64,000 bases of DNA from Bacteroidales bacterium UBA4772 (GCA_002403305.1 DHHM01000006.1:11971-75970); one strand, 5' to 3'. Numbered from the stretch's first letter, positions 17,983 to 26,534 are shown. The notes: a model not told the origin generated them from the letters alone. A program made the numbers and translations.

Positions 17983-18840
17983 TTACTCCTTTACATGATG
18001 TATCACCCTCTGCGGGAACGGGATCTCAATACCCTCCCTGTCGAAGGCAAACTTCAGCCTCTTGCGGAATTCACCTGCAATCTCCCACTGTTTCAGGGGT
18101 TTGGTGTCTCCGAGGATCTTCACCATAATGGCAGAGTCTGCAAATTCATTCACCCTCAGGAACTGAGGCGGCGAAATGATGGAATCACTGAAGGCCGGAT
18201 CAGCAGCCAGCTCCCTCCCGGTTTCGTTGATAACCCTGATCAGATGCTCAATATCCGTACTGTATGCTACACCCATATCTATGTTGACCCGGGCAAAGTC
18301 CTTTGACAGGTTGGATACTTTTGTAATCGAGCCGTGCGGTATATGATGGACGATACCGTCAAGGTTGCGCAGGGTTGTTTTCCTCAGGCTTATATCCTCC
18401 ACTGAACCGCTTAATCCCTCAATATCAACAACATCCCCGATGCGGTACTGGTTCTCAAGCATCAGGAAGAGTCCTGTTATGATGTCCCTGATAAGGTACT
18501 GTCCGCCAAAACCAACCGCCAGTCCTACGATTCCGGCACCGGCAATCAGCGGCCCGATCTCGATTCCCAGTTCACCCACGATCATCATCACGGCCACAAT
18601 TATGATAATAATATTCAGTGCACCGGTAAATATTCTGATCAGTGTATCCTCACGTTTCTTCTCAGCATCGGGGGGTGTATTCTTATCTGATTTGACCGCA
18701 GTCCTGACAGCCCTGATAATTAATCTTTTAAGTAGTCTGTTAATTACCAGTGCAAGGATTGCGATTATGACTATTCTTATACCATGATTGGTGAGCCACG
18801 GGATTATTTGGTCTGACCAGTTTTTAAGTGTTTCTTCCAT
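17983..18840 (-). CDS. mscS: Small-conductance mechanosensitive channel, MscS family
   Basis: Homo-heptameric inner-membrane channel that releases solutes during hypo-osmotic shock. About 285 residues, as for E. coli MscS: an N-terminal membrane helix, a second around residues 70-95 and the pore helix rich in Gly and Ala (GLAVGFGGQYLIRDIITGLF), then the cytoplasmic beta domain starting with YRIGDVVDIEGLSG. It is transcribed alone, converging on the blaR-like gene. Confidence 0.9.
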   Translation of the reverse strand: MEETLKNWSDQIIPWLTNHGIRIVIIAILALVINRLLKRLIIRAVRTAVKSDKNTPPDAEKKREDTLIRIFTGALNIIIIIVAVMMIVGELGIEIGPLIAGAGIVGLAVGFGGQYLIRDIITGLFLMLENQYRIGDVVDIEGLSGSVEDISLRKTTLRNLDGIVHHIPHGSITKVSNLSKDFARVNIDMGVAYSTDIEHLIRVINETGRELAADPAFSDSIISPPQFLRVNEFADSAIMVKILGDTKPLKQWEIAGEFRKRLKFAFDREGIEIPFPQRVIHHVKE

Positions 18841-19060
18841 TATGTAAAATTTATGTTGTAGAATATGTATTGATCAGATTAAGGGCCGCAATTTAATAAA
18901 AGCTAATATTTTATCCAAATCCGGTGATGCTCTGTCCGTTGACCGGTCTGCAGATGAAGAGCCGGAGGAAGGAACTCTTTTTGTTCAGAGTGATGAGAAC
19001 TTAGGTTATAAAGATGTATTTTTGATTGACTCTTCAGGTCAGATCCGTCAGACAAATTTT

Positions 19061-20188
19061 ATGGTCCTTTTAAACAGCGAAGTCGGTAATTTTATCATAA
19101 GCAACGGAAGGAGATACTCCTACTTTGCCGGTAATAATTATTTGGGTCTTGCAGTTGATGCCCGCATTAAGGCAGCAGTCATCAAGGCTGTCGAAAAATA
19201 CGGGGTGAACTTCTCCGCATCCAGGCACACTACAGGGACGGCTGATATACATCTGGAGCTCGAGAACGCTCTGGCCTCCTTCAAGGGCAAGGAAGATGCC
19301 GTTGTCTTTGCCTCGGGCTTCCAGGGAAACAGCATACTCCTTGAGGTGCTGAAGGGCAGTTATTCGACTGTCTGTATCGACCAGTCGGCACATGCCAGCA
19401 TTCTTGCTGCCATCCCATCCAATGTTGCTGGCGTGATCTTCTATGATCATTGCGACGCTGACCATCTTGATGAACTTCTTGAGAACAGCGGGAGTTCCGA
19501 CGCGCTGGTCATCACCGACGGCATTTTTCCGCTTACCGGGGAGATTGCCCCGCTTGACAGGATTTACCCTGTGGTAAGGAAGCATCACGGTATTCTGGTG
19601 GTTGACGATGCTCATGCCACCGGCATCCTTGGTGATACGGGCAAGGGTACAACCGAGCTTTTCGGCCTTTGCGGGGAGGAAAGAATATATCAGACCGAGA
19701 CGATGAGCAAGGCACTGGGCGGGTACGGTGGGTTCATATCGGGCAGCAGGACCCTCACCGCGCTTATAAGGGAGAGATCAGCCACCTACCAGGCGTCGAC
19801 GGCTCTTCCGCCGCCAATAGTTGCAGCGGGGATAGCCTCGCTGAGGATCCTGGGTGACAACCCGGATCTCAGACATCAGCTCCTTGAGAAGTCATGGCTC
19901 TTAAGGCAGGCGATAGCAGAGATGGGATACCGGACCACTGCCTGCCGGACTCCGATCATACCTGTGATCTTTGATGCACCTGAAAAGGCAAGGGATCTGT
20001 CACATTTTCTGGAGGAGAACGGAGTGATTGTACCCTATATGAATTATCCCGTAAGAAAAGAGATGCACCAGGTCAGAATAGCTGTATCTGTCAGCCACAC
20101 TGAAGAACAGGTCAGCCAGTTACTGGAATTGTTAAAAAAATGGAAGACGAAAAATGAAAACAGCCAAAATCAGGAAAGTATTTATTGA
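19061..20188 (+). CDS. PLP-dependent alpha-oxoamine synthase-like enzyme (BioF/KBL family)
   Basis: Fold-type I PLP enzyme of the family that condenses amino acids with acyl-CoA (8-amino-7-oxononanoate synthase, 2-amino-3-ketobutyrate ligase). Visible marks are NNYLGLA near the start, ASRHTTGT, the PLP-contact DDAHATG and the Schiff-base lysine in TMSKALGGYGG. ATG 19061 is the first good start; an upstream in-frame TTG at 19022 would add 13 residues. The 3' end overlaps the dipeptide epimerase gene by 35 bases, so it probably works in the same peptide or amino-acid pathway rather than in biotin synthesis. The substrate cannot be called. Confidence 0.75.
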   Translation: MVLLNSEVGNFIISNGRRYSYFAGNNYLGLAVDARIKAAVIKAVEKYGVNFSASRHTTGTADIHLELENALASFKGKEDAVVFASGFQGNSILLEVLKGSYSTVCIDQSAHASILAAIPSNVAGVIFYDHCDADHLDELLENSGSSDALVITDGIFPLTGEIAPLDRIYPVVRKHHGILVVDDAHATGILGDTGKGTTELFGLCGEERIYQTETMSKALGGYGGFISGSRTLTALIRERSATYQASTALPPPIVAAGIASLRILGDNPDLRHQLLEKSWLLRQAIAEMGYRTTACRTPIIPVIFDAPEKARDLSHFLEENGVIVPYMNYPVRKEMHQVRIAVSVSHTEEQVSQLLELLKKWKTKNENSQNQESIY

Positions 20189-21227
20189 ACCGCTCAACGT
20201 ACCTCTGGATGAGCCGTTTACTATTGCCATAGGAACCAAGTACAGCATTGAGAATGCCCTTGTGACAGTAGTGCTGGATGACGGTATTGAAGGTTACGGT
20301 GAGGCCGCGCCGCTGGAACCTATTAATGGCGAGAACCAGGAGACAGTTCTGGCTGCCCTGAAGAGTTGTGTCGGATTCCTCGAAGGGAAGGAGATCACAG
20401 ACTACAGAGCCATCTCCGCCACACTGAGGGGTGTTTTCCAGGCGCAGGTCACTGCACGATGTGCCATTGAGATGGCCCTCCTTGATGCCTATACTAAGAT
20501 GATTGACATTCCGCTGTATCAGTTTTTCGGCGGTGCCGGCAACAGGGCCGAGACAGACTACACCATTGACATCGTGCCGCCGGAGACAGCAAAAGCCAAT
20601 GCTGCGAAGCTGGCAAAGGCGGGATACACGATTCTCAAAACCAAGGTCGGTAAGAAACTGACAGACGATATAGACCGCCTGCTGGCTATCAGGGAGGGAG
20701 CTCCGGCATGCGGCCTCACCATAGACGCCAACCAGGGCTATTCGCCCTGCGAAGCGGTCCACTTCATCGAGGAGATGGGGAAGAATAACATCCGCCCCAT
20801 ACTGTTTGAACAGCCTGTCTCAAGATATGATCTGCAGGGCATGAGGTTTGTCAAGGATCATACGTCAATACCGATAGGCGCTGACGAGACGGTATTCACC
20901 AGCGCCGACGCCATAAATGTGGTACGGACCGGATGTGCCGATTATATTAATATTAAACTCATGAAATCAGGCATCATTGAGGCAATGGATATCGCAGCCA
21001 TTGCCCGCAGTGCAAATATCAAACTGATGATCGGATGCATGCTGGAGTCGAAGCTGGCACTGGGCTGTTCCGTTCATTTTGCGGCGGGGATGGGTTGCTT
21101 CAGCCACATCGATCTCGATCCTCACATTGAACCTGACCTGGAGCCTTTTACCGGCGGACCCGTCTACAGCGCACCTTTCTGGACGCTTCCAGCCGATCTC
21201 CCCGGCCTGGGCTGTAAGAAACGGTGA
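20154..21227 (+). CDS. Dipeptide epimerase (L-Ala-D/L-Glu epimerase type, enolase superfamily)
   Basis: Muconate-lactonizing subgroup enolase-superfamily enzyme. The KxK motif (Lys162-Thr-Lys164), metal ligands Asp191, Glu219 and Asp244, and the second catalytic base Lys268 all line up. These enzymes epimerise L-Ala-D-Glu from peptidoglycan turnover, or related dipeptides. Length (357) is normal. It overlaps the upstream PLP enzyme by 35 bases, so the two are co-translated. The exact dipeptide is unknown because specificity in this family varies. Confidence 0.85.
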   Translation: MKTAKIRKVFIEPLNVPLDEPFTIAIGTKYSIENALVTVVLDDGIEGYGEAAPLEPINGENQETVLAALKSCVGFLEGKEITDYRAISATLRGVFQAQVTARCAIEMALLDAYTKMIDIPLYQFFGGAGNRAETDYTIDIVPPETAKANAAKLAKAGYTILKTKVGKKLTDDIDRLLAIREGAPACGLTIDANQGYSPCEAVHFIEEMGKNNIRPILFEQPVSRYDLQGMRFVKDHTSIPIGADETVFTSADAINVVRTGCADYINIKLMKSGIIEAMDIAAIARSANIKLMIGCMLESKLALGCSVHFAAGMGCFSHIDLDPHIEPDLEPFTGGPVYSAPFWTLPADLPGLGCKKR

Positions 21228-21245
21228 TCTTCCCCGTGTTGCCTG

Positions 21246-23924
21246 TTATTCTTTGGGGTACTTTTCCAGTGAAATGTAATCCAGGAGGAACTCGTTTATC
21301 TCCACGTCCATATTACGGTTGAAATCATCATACCTGACGGTCAGATTATTCTCCCCGCTCTTTAGGGTGATCCACTCAACATTGGTCAATCCCCAGTCTG
21401 ACCACTCATCGAAGCCTCGCTGAGGAAAAACCAGCGGGCGTGCATCCGCACCGTTTACATAAAGCGACCGTATTCCGCAGTTATTGTCAGTGTTCACCGG
21501 GCCTGTGCCGTTGGCGTAGCGCATTCGAAGCGCATATCTTCCTGCCACAGCATTAATATTTACATTCAGTTCTCTTTTGTTTTCCAGTGAAAATCTGACA
21601 TACCCGCTGCCTGAGAAACCCGCTGCACCGTTTTCTCCCTGAATATTAAAGTCCTCTGCTTCAATGATAAAGCGCCCATCTTCAGGCAGCACAGTCACCG
21701 GGTTGCTCAGAAAAGACTCAGCCCCGTTGCTGTCCACTGCCAGGACCTGGTATTCCGCCGGTTCTTCAGAAAGGGGTATCTCCACCGGGCTCACCGCCGG
21801 GACAAGCTCCTGCTTACCGTTTCTGTAAAGTCGGTATTCGGTGGCATTGCTTACGGTACTCCAGGAGAGCATGTTGCCGTCAATGGACAGGAGAGGTGTT
21901 TCGGGTGCCGTATAATTTTCCACAGCACGGTAACGCTCTTCCTTTGCCTGGCCGTTCATGACGATTTCAACAGTATGACTGCCGGTCATTGTTGAGGGTA
22001 TTGAATGGTCCGTTGTCACAGTTCCGTCAATCTTGAAGAGGCTGATGCCGTCTCCCCATCCGGTAACCGTAATATCATAGGTGCCGCCGCGATAGCTGAG
22101 ATTTTTCAGTGAATAGCTTCCGCTGTAACTTTTAGGTATGACGGGATCAAACTTCATCCGGTCGCTGTCAAAGCTGATGCCTATGAGAATACGGTGGTGC
22201 ATCGCCAGCATGGCCGCAACGCTCCATAGCTGTCTGTCGGAGTTGATCTCTGTGCCTGCAAAATCGCCCGTCTCTGCAACGAAATTTTCCTTGTTGGTAA
22301 GGAACAGTGCGGCAGGCCGGATAACTGAGGCCAGTCCCGACTCAACCGCGTCAACCTTCTTCTCCCCGGCATTGGCTATGGTCCAGAATGCCTGCACGAA
22401 TGGCCATATGCCATTATTGTGGTATGGAGGTATGCCTGGTATCTGGGGGAAAATGCATGTGATTCCAAAGGGAGTGACCGGGGTATTCTGAAGCACCTTT
22501 TGCTTCCTCTCATCATCTGCAATGTCAAAAAGGACGGTAAATGCCTCACCCAGGGCTTCAGCTCTCGGTGACAGTGACCGATGATACCTGCCGTAGAGGT
22601 ACTGGCCGTAAAATCCCTTTTCATCATGCCACAGATGAGTGTTTATGTTTTCGCGCAGCTGCTCTGCCATGGCTGACCAGTGATCTTCCCGGCCAAGCTC
22701 GCGTGCCATCAGTCCTGTGACTTTCAGAGCCTGGAAGTATGCGGCGTTGGTGCCAAGGTTCAGTGATGCATAGATGTCGGCAGGCTCCATCCAGAGAGGA
22801 TAGGTCTGTTTTCTCCAGTCGAGGAATGAAGACTCTCCCCGCTTGAGGCCGGCGGCAGGGTCACTGACCGTCTTGCTGTCCGCCTGCAGGCTGTTTTTTA
22901 CCGTCTCAAAAGCTTCCGCCAGCCACTCTTTGTCGCCGGTATATTTGTAGATCTCCCATGCTGCCGGCGCCCATACGACCCGGTCTGATGAGACCGGCCA
23001 TGCACCGCCGGTGCCGGTATCCTGTATTATCCTGTAGTGGGAAACCTTCCTTCTGAGGCTTTCAATACACCTCTCCGGCGCCAGCCAGGCCAGCGAAAGG
23101 AGGGTGGCGTAGCTGACGTCGCGCGTCCAGACACCAGCCCACTCTTTTCCCGTTCGGAAGGTGCCGTCCTCTTCCATCAGCATCACCATCTCATCAAGAG
23201 ACATGTTATATAGCGCATTAAGCAGCAAGGAGGCACTCTCAAACTGAGGGTACCGTGCTATGTCATTGGTCAGCCTCCACTCCGAAGAGGTATGGGCTGA
23301 TGGATCATATACATTGAATACCAGTTCGTTTTCATAGATACCGTCGCCGTCGGGATCCTCCATCTTCAGTTGAGGGTTCCCTGCGATGTTTTCGAAATCC
23401 CAGTTCAGGGGATAGGTGTCGCCGGCAATGTAGATGCCCTTGAAGTCGGAGGCAAAGATTCGGTTTCCGTGAAGGTCGTCATAAAAACCATTATCCTCAA
23501 AAGCCTTGACTACTTTACTGAAATCGACCCTGAACCTGACCTTTGTGTTGGGAGGCAGCATCTGTGAGGCATCTTTATGCGAACCTGCATCGGCCTTCTC
23601 TCCGAAAATCACCTCTATCACAACAGGATCATCACCCTCAGGGTAGATATTTGCCTGATGGTTTACTCCGAACGGCAGTTCATTGTCGCGGCCGTTGATG
23701 CTGAACTTGAACTGGATGACCGGATCGATGCCGGTTGCCGGGCTTACATAATCGGATGTAATATATTCAGGGCTCAGCGCTGTTGCCCTGGATTCCCCCT
23801 GCTCAACACGGTCGGGATATATCGCAAATGCGGTAGAGTTATAAAAAGGCATCTCCTTCCTGTTGCAGGAGTTCAATGCCAGCAGCGCGAGGCAAACAGC
23901 ACTCACTATTAGTTTCTTTTTCAT
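21246..23924 (-). CDS. Lipoprotein six-hairpin glycosidase with C-terminal carbohydrate-binding domain
   Basis: 892-residue putative surface or periplasmic glycoside hydrolase. The signal ends in a lipobox (LLALNSC, Cys20). Residues about 30-230 form beta domains, including a stretch with IYIAGDTYPLNWDFENIAGN. Residues about 235-610 look like an (alpha/alpha)6 six-hairpin catalytic domain (EWAGVWTRDVSYATLLSLAW, NNGIWPFVQAFW), as in GH63- and GH78-like clans. A Fn3-like piece and a C-terminal CBM6/35-like beta-sandwich (FIIEAEDF through EINEFLLDYISLE) follow. The substrate is unknown; trehalose- or mannoside-type glycans are possible. It converges on the dipeptide epimerase gene. Confidence 0.7.
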   Translation of the reverse strand: MKKKLIVSAVCLALLALNSCNRKEMPFYNSTAFAIYPDRVEQGESRATALSPEYITSDYVSPATGIDPVIQFKFSINGRDNELPFGVNHQANIYPEGDDPVVIEVIFGEKADAGSHKDASQMLPPNTKVRFRVDFSKVVKAFEDNGFYDDLHGNRIFASDFKGIYIAGDTYPLNWDFENIAGNPQLKMEDPDGDGIYENELVFNVYDPSAHTSSEWRLTNDIARYPQFESASLLLNALYNMSLDEMVMLMEEDGTFRTGKEWAGVWTRDVSYATLLSLAWLAPERCIESLRRKVSHYRIIQDTGTGGAWPVSSDRVVWAPAAWEIYKYTGDKEWLAEAFETVKNSLQADSKTVSDPAAGLKRGESSFLDWRKQTYPLWMEPADIYASLNLGTNAAYFQALKVTGLMARELGREDHWSAMAEQLRENINTHLWHDEKGFYGQYLYGRYHRSLSPRAEALGEAFTVLFDIADDERKQKVLQNTPVTPFGITCIFPQIPGIPPYHNNGIWPFVQAFWTIANAGEKKVDAVESGLASVIRPAALFLTNKENFVAETGDFAGTEINSDRQLWSVAAMLAMHHRILIGISFDSDRMKFDPVIPKSYSGSYSLKNLSYRGGTYDITVTGWGDGISLFKIDGTVTTDHSIPSTMTGSHTVEIVMNGQAKEERYRAVENYTAPETPLLSIDGNMLSWSTVSNATEYRLYRNGKQELVPAVSPVEIPLSEEPAEYQVLAVDSNGAESFLSNPVTVLPEDGRFIIEAEDFNIQGENGAAGFSGSGYVRFSLENKRELNVNINAVAGRYALRMRYANGTGPVNTDNNCGIRSLYVNGADARPLVFPQRGFDEWSDWGLTNVEWITLKSGENNLTVRYDDFNRNMDVEINEFLLDYISLEKYPKE

Positions 23925-24072
23925 TGCAATAGGTCATTATATTTTTCCTTTCACCCGGCACACCATGTCACCAATTTACAACATAAATAAAACTCTATGG
24001 CATAATTTATTGAAAATAAATAGAATATCCGGAGAAAAATCGTATCTTGCGGCATATTAATAAAATCAAGTA

Positions 24073-24264
24073 ATGAATAAAGGAACAGTAAAATTTTACA
24101 ATGAATTCAAAGGATTTGGATTCATAAAAGATGAAAATTCACCCAAGGAGTATTTTGTACACTCATCTGGTTTAAAGGACAATATCAAGGAAAATGATAT
24201 TGTCAGTTTTGACCTTGAGCAGGGTAAAAAAGGATTGAATGCCGTAAATGTAAAACGTGTGTAA
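24073..24264 (+). CDS. cspA: Cold-shock domain protein
   Basis: 63-residue OB-fold RNA chaperone with RNP1 (KGFGFIK) and RNP2 (YFVHSS) for single-stranded RNA or DNA. The start MNKGTVKFYNEFKGFGF is typical of the Bacteroidota CspA group. It stands alone with its own intrinsic terminator 27 bases downstream. It is not known whether this copy is cold-inducible. Confidence 0.93.
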   Translation: MNKGTVKFYNEFKGFGFIKDENSPKEYFVHSSGLKDNIKENDIVSFDLEQGKKGLNAVNVKRV

Positions 24265-24291
24265 TCTAGATACATCACTGTGAAAATCCTG

Positions 24292-24321
24292 GTCTCGCCG
24301 GTGACGGCGGGACTTTTTTTT
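24292..24321 (+). terminator. Strong intrinsic terminator after cspA
   Basis: GTCTCGCCG (24292-24300) pairs with CGGCGGGAC (24305-24313) around a GTGA loop, followed by eight T residues. Confidence 0.85.
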
Positions 24322-24338
24322 AAAAATGTGAATTAATT

Positions 24339-24497
24339 ATGATTGAGAAAAAGCCTGTTGTCCATAAATCTCCCGATCTGTCCCTCATGAAGGAGGTTGT
24401 GATTGACCACAGAACAAAAATTTATATCCCTTCTGATGCCGATGCCGAAGAGGCAAAGGCGAGGTACCTGGCTCTCAGGAAAACCAGAAGGCCATAA
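24339..24497 (+). CDS. Small 52-residue basic protein, unknown
   Basis: ATG at 24339 opens a 52-codon frame beginning MIEKKPVVHKSPDLSLMKEV and ending RYLALRKTRRP. The middle (VVIDHRTKIYIPSDADAEEA) looks like a short beta hairpin followed by a helix, and the tail is strongly basic. It lies just after the cspA terminator. Sensible amino acid use and codon bias like its neighbours favour a real gene, perhaps nucleic-acid binding, but I recognise no family. Confidence 0.5.
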   Translation: MIEKKPVVHKSPDLSLMKEVVIDHRTKIYIPSDADAEEAKARYLALRKTRRP

Positions 24498-24896
24498 CAG
24501 TCACCTTAATGTTCCATTGAGGCTATTTCTGCCGTTTTTAAATGCCGGCATACTCATTTTTTCATGAAAATGGAGAAAAAGTAGCCGGATACTACAATAT
24601 CTTACCGTCTAAAATCTTCTGTTTGTCAAAATTCAATATTCTGTCGGGAATCCAATACCTGGCATTTGTAAAGGTTTGAGATACAAACTTATACAACTTA
24701 ATGCAATTACCGTGGGGATTATATACCCCTGAATTTAGTAAAAAAGAGGCCTCTTTTGACGAATGACCCTGTCAGCCGTGTTAGTGGTTGGTTAGTGTCA
24801 GTAAACACCCCGAATACATTGATTAACGACTTGCCTGACAAGCGCAAAAGCCCAATCAGTGGGCATTAGATGCTTGTTTCGGGGCTGATTGCACCT
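24498..24896. other. Gene-poor stretch with palindromes
   Basis: No convincing gene. It contains a perfect 16-bp palindrome AAAAGAGGCCTCTTTT at 24742-24757 and a small hairpin GCCCA-ATCAG-TGGGC at 24850-24864. The rest is AT-rich and stop-dense in all frames. Confidence 0.5.
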
Positions 24897-24904
24897 TATC
24901 TTTG
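24874..24904 (+). promoter_or_regulatory. Bacteroidota promoter before the 44-residue ORF
   Basis: TTG at 24874-24876, 20 bases, then TATCTTTG at 24897-24904, a good match to the -33/-7 consensus. It would start RNA close to 24910, before the small ORF at 24927 and the gene at 25084. Confidence 0.55.
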
Positions 24905-24926
24905 ACATGATCAAAGGACCAAATTC

Positions 24927-25061
24927 ATGAAGATGATTTTTCAGATAACATCACCCGAAACGGGCATGGTTTTGATCAGGCGCCGGAAGATTGCCAAGGC
25001 ATTACGCTGGTGGCTCAGGGAGAACGGGATCGTTTTTGACTACAGGTACTATATGGCATAA
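24927..25061 (+). CDS. Small 44-residue basic protein, unknown
   Basis: ATG at 24927 gives MKMIFQITSPETGMVLIRRR, continues through KIAKALRWWLRENGIVFDYR and stops at 25061. It sits 23 bases after a good -7 box and 22 bases before the next gene, so it may be a leader peptide or a small protein of that operon. The basic, tryptophan-rich middle suggests a nucleic-acid or membrane contact. I recognise no family. Confidence 0.45.
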   Translation: MKMIFQITSPETGMVLIRRRKIAKALRWWLRENGIVFDYRYYMA

Positions 25062-25083
25062 CAAAACAATACAACAGCAAGAA

Positions 25084-25719
25084 ATGAATACAGAGCCAAT
25101 GGGAAACAACATAAATGAATTCAGCGACCGTCAGGCAGGTCTGAATTCACGTATGAACAGCTCCCGGATGATGAAGCTGGATCATCTTTTTGCTGAGCTC
25201 AATGCTGACGTTCGTCACGACCTGATGAAGTATCTTGAAGGTCTGGGACCGGTCAATGAGACCAGCATGCTTGTAATTCCGTCATCACAACATTTTTTCT
25301 ATGATACGGAGGACATGAAGGGAGTAAAGACCGTTGTCAATCTCAAGCAGCTGAATTATGTAAGGGAGATAAGGGATTTTCTGCATAATGTATCGAAGAT
25401 GCTGCCCAATGGGAGCCATTTTGTAGGTTGTTTCATTGACAACAGAACACAGAACGGCTTTTCTGACAAGTACGGCAATCTTCCCGGGAACCTCTCGGAG
25501 AAGGCGGAGGCCTATGAGAACGGTATTGAATCGAGTATCCCCTTTATTAACAGGATGTACAGTTTTATTGATCTCAGGACCAACAGGTATCTTACGAAGA
25601 GGACCGTCTCAAACCTTCTTGAGGAGTGCCGCCTGCAGCTTATCGGCATGACAGAGATAAACGGACTGACATATTTCCATGCAAAGAAGAGTTCAGCCCG
25701 GATCGGGTTGATAGCATAG
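25084..25719 (+). CDS. Hypothetical protein, weakly methyltransferase-like
   Basis: 211-residue soluble protein from the ATG at 25084; an upstream in-frame start at 24991 would overlap the small ORF. The segment LHNVSKMLPNGSHFVGCFIDN and the end RTVSNLLEECRLQLIGMTEINGLTYFHAKK resemble the second half of SAM-dependent methyltransferases, but no glycine-rich SAM-binding loop is visible. An enzymatic role is therefore unsupported. Probably the main gene of a short operon that starts at the 24874 promoter and ends at the 25801 terminator. Confidence 0.6.
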   Translation: MNTEPMGNNINEFSDRQAGLNSRMNSSRMMKLDHLFAELNADVRHDLMKYLEGLGPVNETSMLVIPSSQHFFYDTEDMKGVKTVVNLKQLNYVREIRDFLHNVSKMLPNGSHFVGCFIDNRTQNGFSDKYGNLPGNLSEKAEAYENGIESSIPFINRMYSFIDLRTNRYLTKRTVSNLLEECRLQLIGMTEINGLTYFHAKKSSARIGLIA

Positions 25720-25800
25720 TGGCATGAAGTAATTCGATTGGCGGATGGATTGAATCTCAGCAGGGTTCAGGACGGAATAGCGAGACTATTTTCAGACAGG

Positions 25801-25833
25801 AGAGGTCGGCCGGAAGGCTGGTCTCTTTTTTTA
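25801..25833 (+). terminator. Intrinsic terminator after the 25084 gene
   Basis: AGAGGTCGGCC (25801-25811) pairs with GGCTGGTCTCT (25816-25826), three of the eleven pairs being G-T, around a GGAA loop and followed by a T run. Confidence 0.75.
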
Positions 25834-25859
25834 CACATATCTGTCAGGGTTAAAAAACG

Positions 25860-25899
25860 GAGGCAGCCCTCACTTTTCTGTACCTGTGAGGGCTGCCTC
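25860..25899. terminator. 14-bp perfect hairpin, possible second terminator
   Basis: GAGGCAGCCCTCAC (25860-25873) is perfectly complementary to GTGAGGGCTGCCTC (25886-25899) with a 12-base loop. There is no T tract on the + side, but an A run lies just before it, so it could terminate transcription from the opposite strand. Confidence 0.5.
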
Positions 25900-26126
25900 T
25901 CAAAATTAAAAAGGACCTTCGGAATTATAAAGTAACACAATATTACGAAGTTGGCAATGGGGCAACAGGCTGAATTTGATGAAAATATGCAAATGGATGG
26001 TCAATGGATGAATGGTGGTGACGGAAATATTTCCTGCAAATCCGAAAGCTGATCCGCTAATTGAGATTAGCAAATTAATGTTTAAAATTTGTAATACATG
26101 TTACACCTCGTGTTATAAATTTTATT
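25900..26126. other. AT-rich non-coding stretch
   Basis: No gene with believable composition, no RNA gene and no notable repeat were found here. It leads into the candidate small RNA at 26138. Confidence 0.5.
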
Positions 26127-26134
26127 TATTTTTG
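26127..26134 (+). promoter_or_regulatory. -7 box in front of the candidate small RNA
   Basis: TATTTTTG fits TAnnTTTG and ends 4 bases before the first paired base of the hairpin. No -33 TTTG is seen at the usual distance, so this is tentative. Confidence 0.4.
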
Positions 26135-26137
26135 GGC

Positions 26138-26229
26138 AAAGGCAGTTTCAGTCACGTACGCTAGTCGGACAATTTTTTCATCTATACCTTATTTCAAAAT
26201 GTACGTGGGGGGAGGAACTGCCTTTTTTT
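26138..26229 (+). ncRNA. Candidate structured small RNA
   Basis: In a 650-base space without genes, AAAGGCAGTT (26138-26147) pairs perfectly with AACTGCCTTT (26216-26225), and inside it CACGTAC (26153-26159) pairs perfectly with GTACGTG (26201-26207). The outer stem runs into a T tract (26223-26229), and a TAnnTTTG box sits just upstream. That is the layout of a short, self-terminating RNA of about 90 nt with a 41-base loop. GGGGAG (26209-26214) can instead pair with CTCCCC (26233-26238), giving a pseudoknot or an alternative fold. I do not recognise a known RNA family. Confidence 0.45.
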
Positions 26230-26332
26230 CTGCTCCCCTTGCAAAGCTTCCCGGGGAGGACCCGCCAATGGCGAAGAGGCTATCCGGCTAAATGAGTGCT
26301 TCCGTATCTTCAGAACTCATAACCCTGAAACG

Positions 26333-26362
26333 GAAAAAAAGGGTTCTGCGTCTGCAGAACCC
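26333..26362 (-). terminator. Intrinsic terminator of the tRNA-Val transcript
   Basis: GGGTTCTGC (26341-26349) and GCAGAACCC (26354-26362) form a perfect 9-bp stem with a 4-base loop. On the minus strand it is followed by a T run (A residues at 26334-26340). Confidence 0.85.
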
Positions 26363-26371
26363 TTTCTCAGT

Positions 26372-26445
26372 GGGCGATGTAGGAATCGAACCTACGACCC
26401 CCTGCTTGTAAGGCAGGTGCTCTGAACCAACTGAGCTAATCGCCC
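26372..26445 (-). tRNA. tRNA-Val (anticodon TAC)
   Basis: Full cloverleaf of 74 bases on the minus strand. Acceptor stem GGGCGAT/ATCGCCC, D arm GCTC...GAGC, anticodon arm CCTGC-CTTACAA-GCAGG with anticodon TAC, and T arm GTAGG-TTCGATT-CCTAC. CCA is not encoded. It lies behind a degenerate tRNA copy in one transcript that ends at the hairpin at 26362-26333. Confidence 0.95.
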
Positions 26446-26461
26446 TTATCTCAATCTCTGT

Positions 26462-26522
26462 AGTCCTACGACCCTCCCGACACACGTGTCGGGATGCTCT
26501 GAACCAACTGAGGCAATCGCCC
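26462..26522 (-). pseudogene. Degenerate, truncated copy of the tRNA-Val gene
   Basis: Minus strand begins GGGCGATTGCCTCAGTTGGT, matching tRNA-Val except where the D stem is broken (TAGCTC became TGCCTC). It continues with TCAGAGCA but then carries CCCGACAC-GT-GTGTCGGG, an 8-bp palindrome, in place of the anticodon arm. It then matches again (GGGTCGTAGG) and stops before a complete T arm and 3' acceptor strand. It lies 16 bases upstream of the intact tRNA and directly after the promoter. It is probably a decayed tandem duplicate whose hairpin might still influence processing. Confidence 0.75.
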
Positions 26523-26534
26523 GAAAAGCGAGTG

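Noticed and set aside
19061..20188. Naming the PLP enzyme bioF or kbl
   Set aside because: Family marks do not separate the two and no biotin or threonine-degradation genes are nearby.
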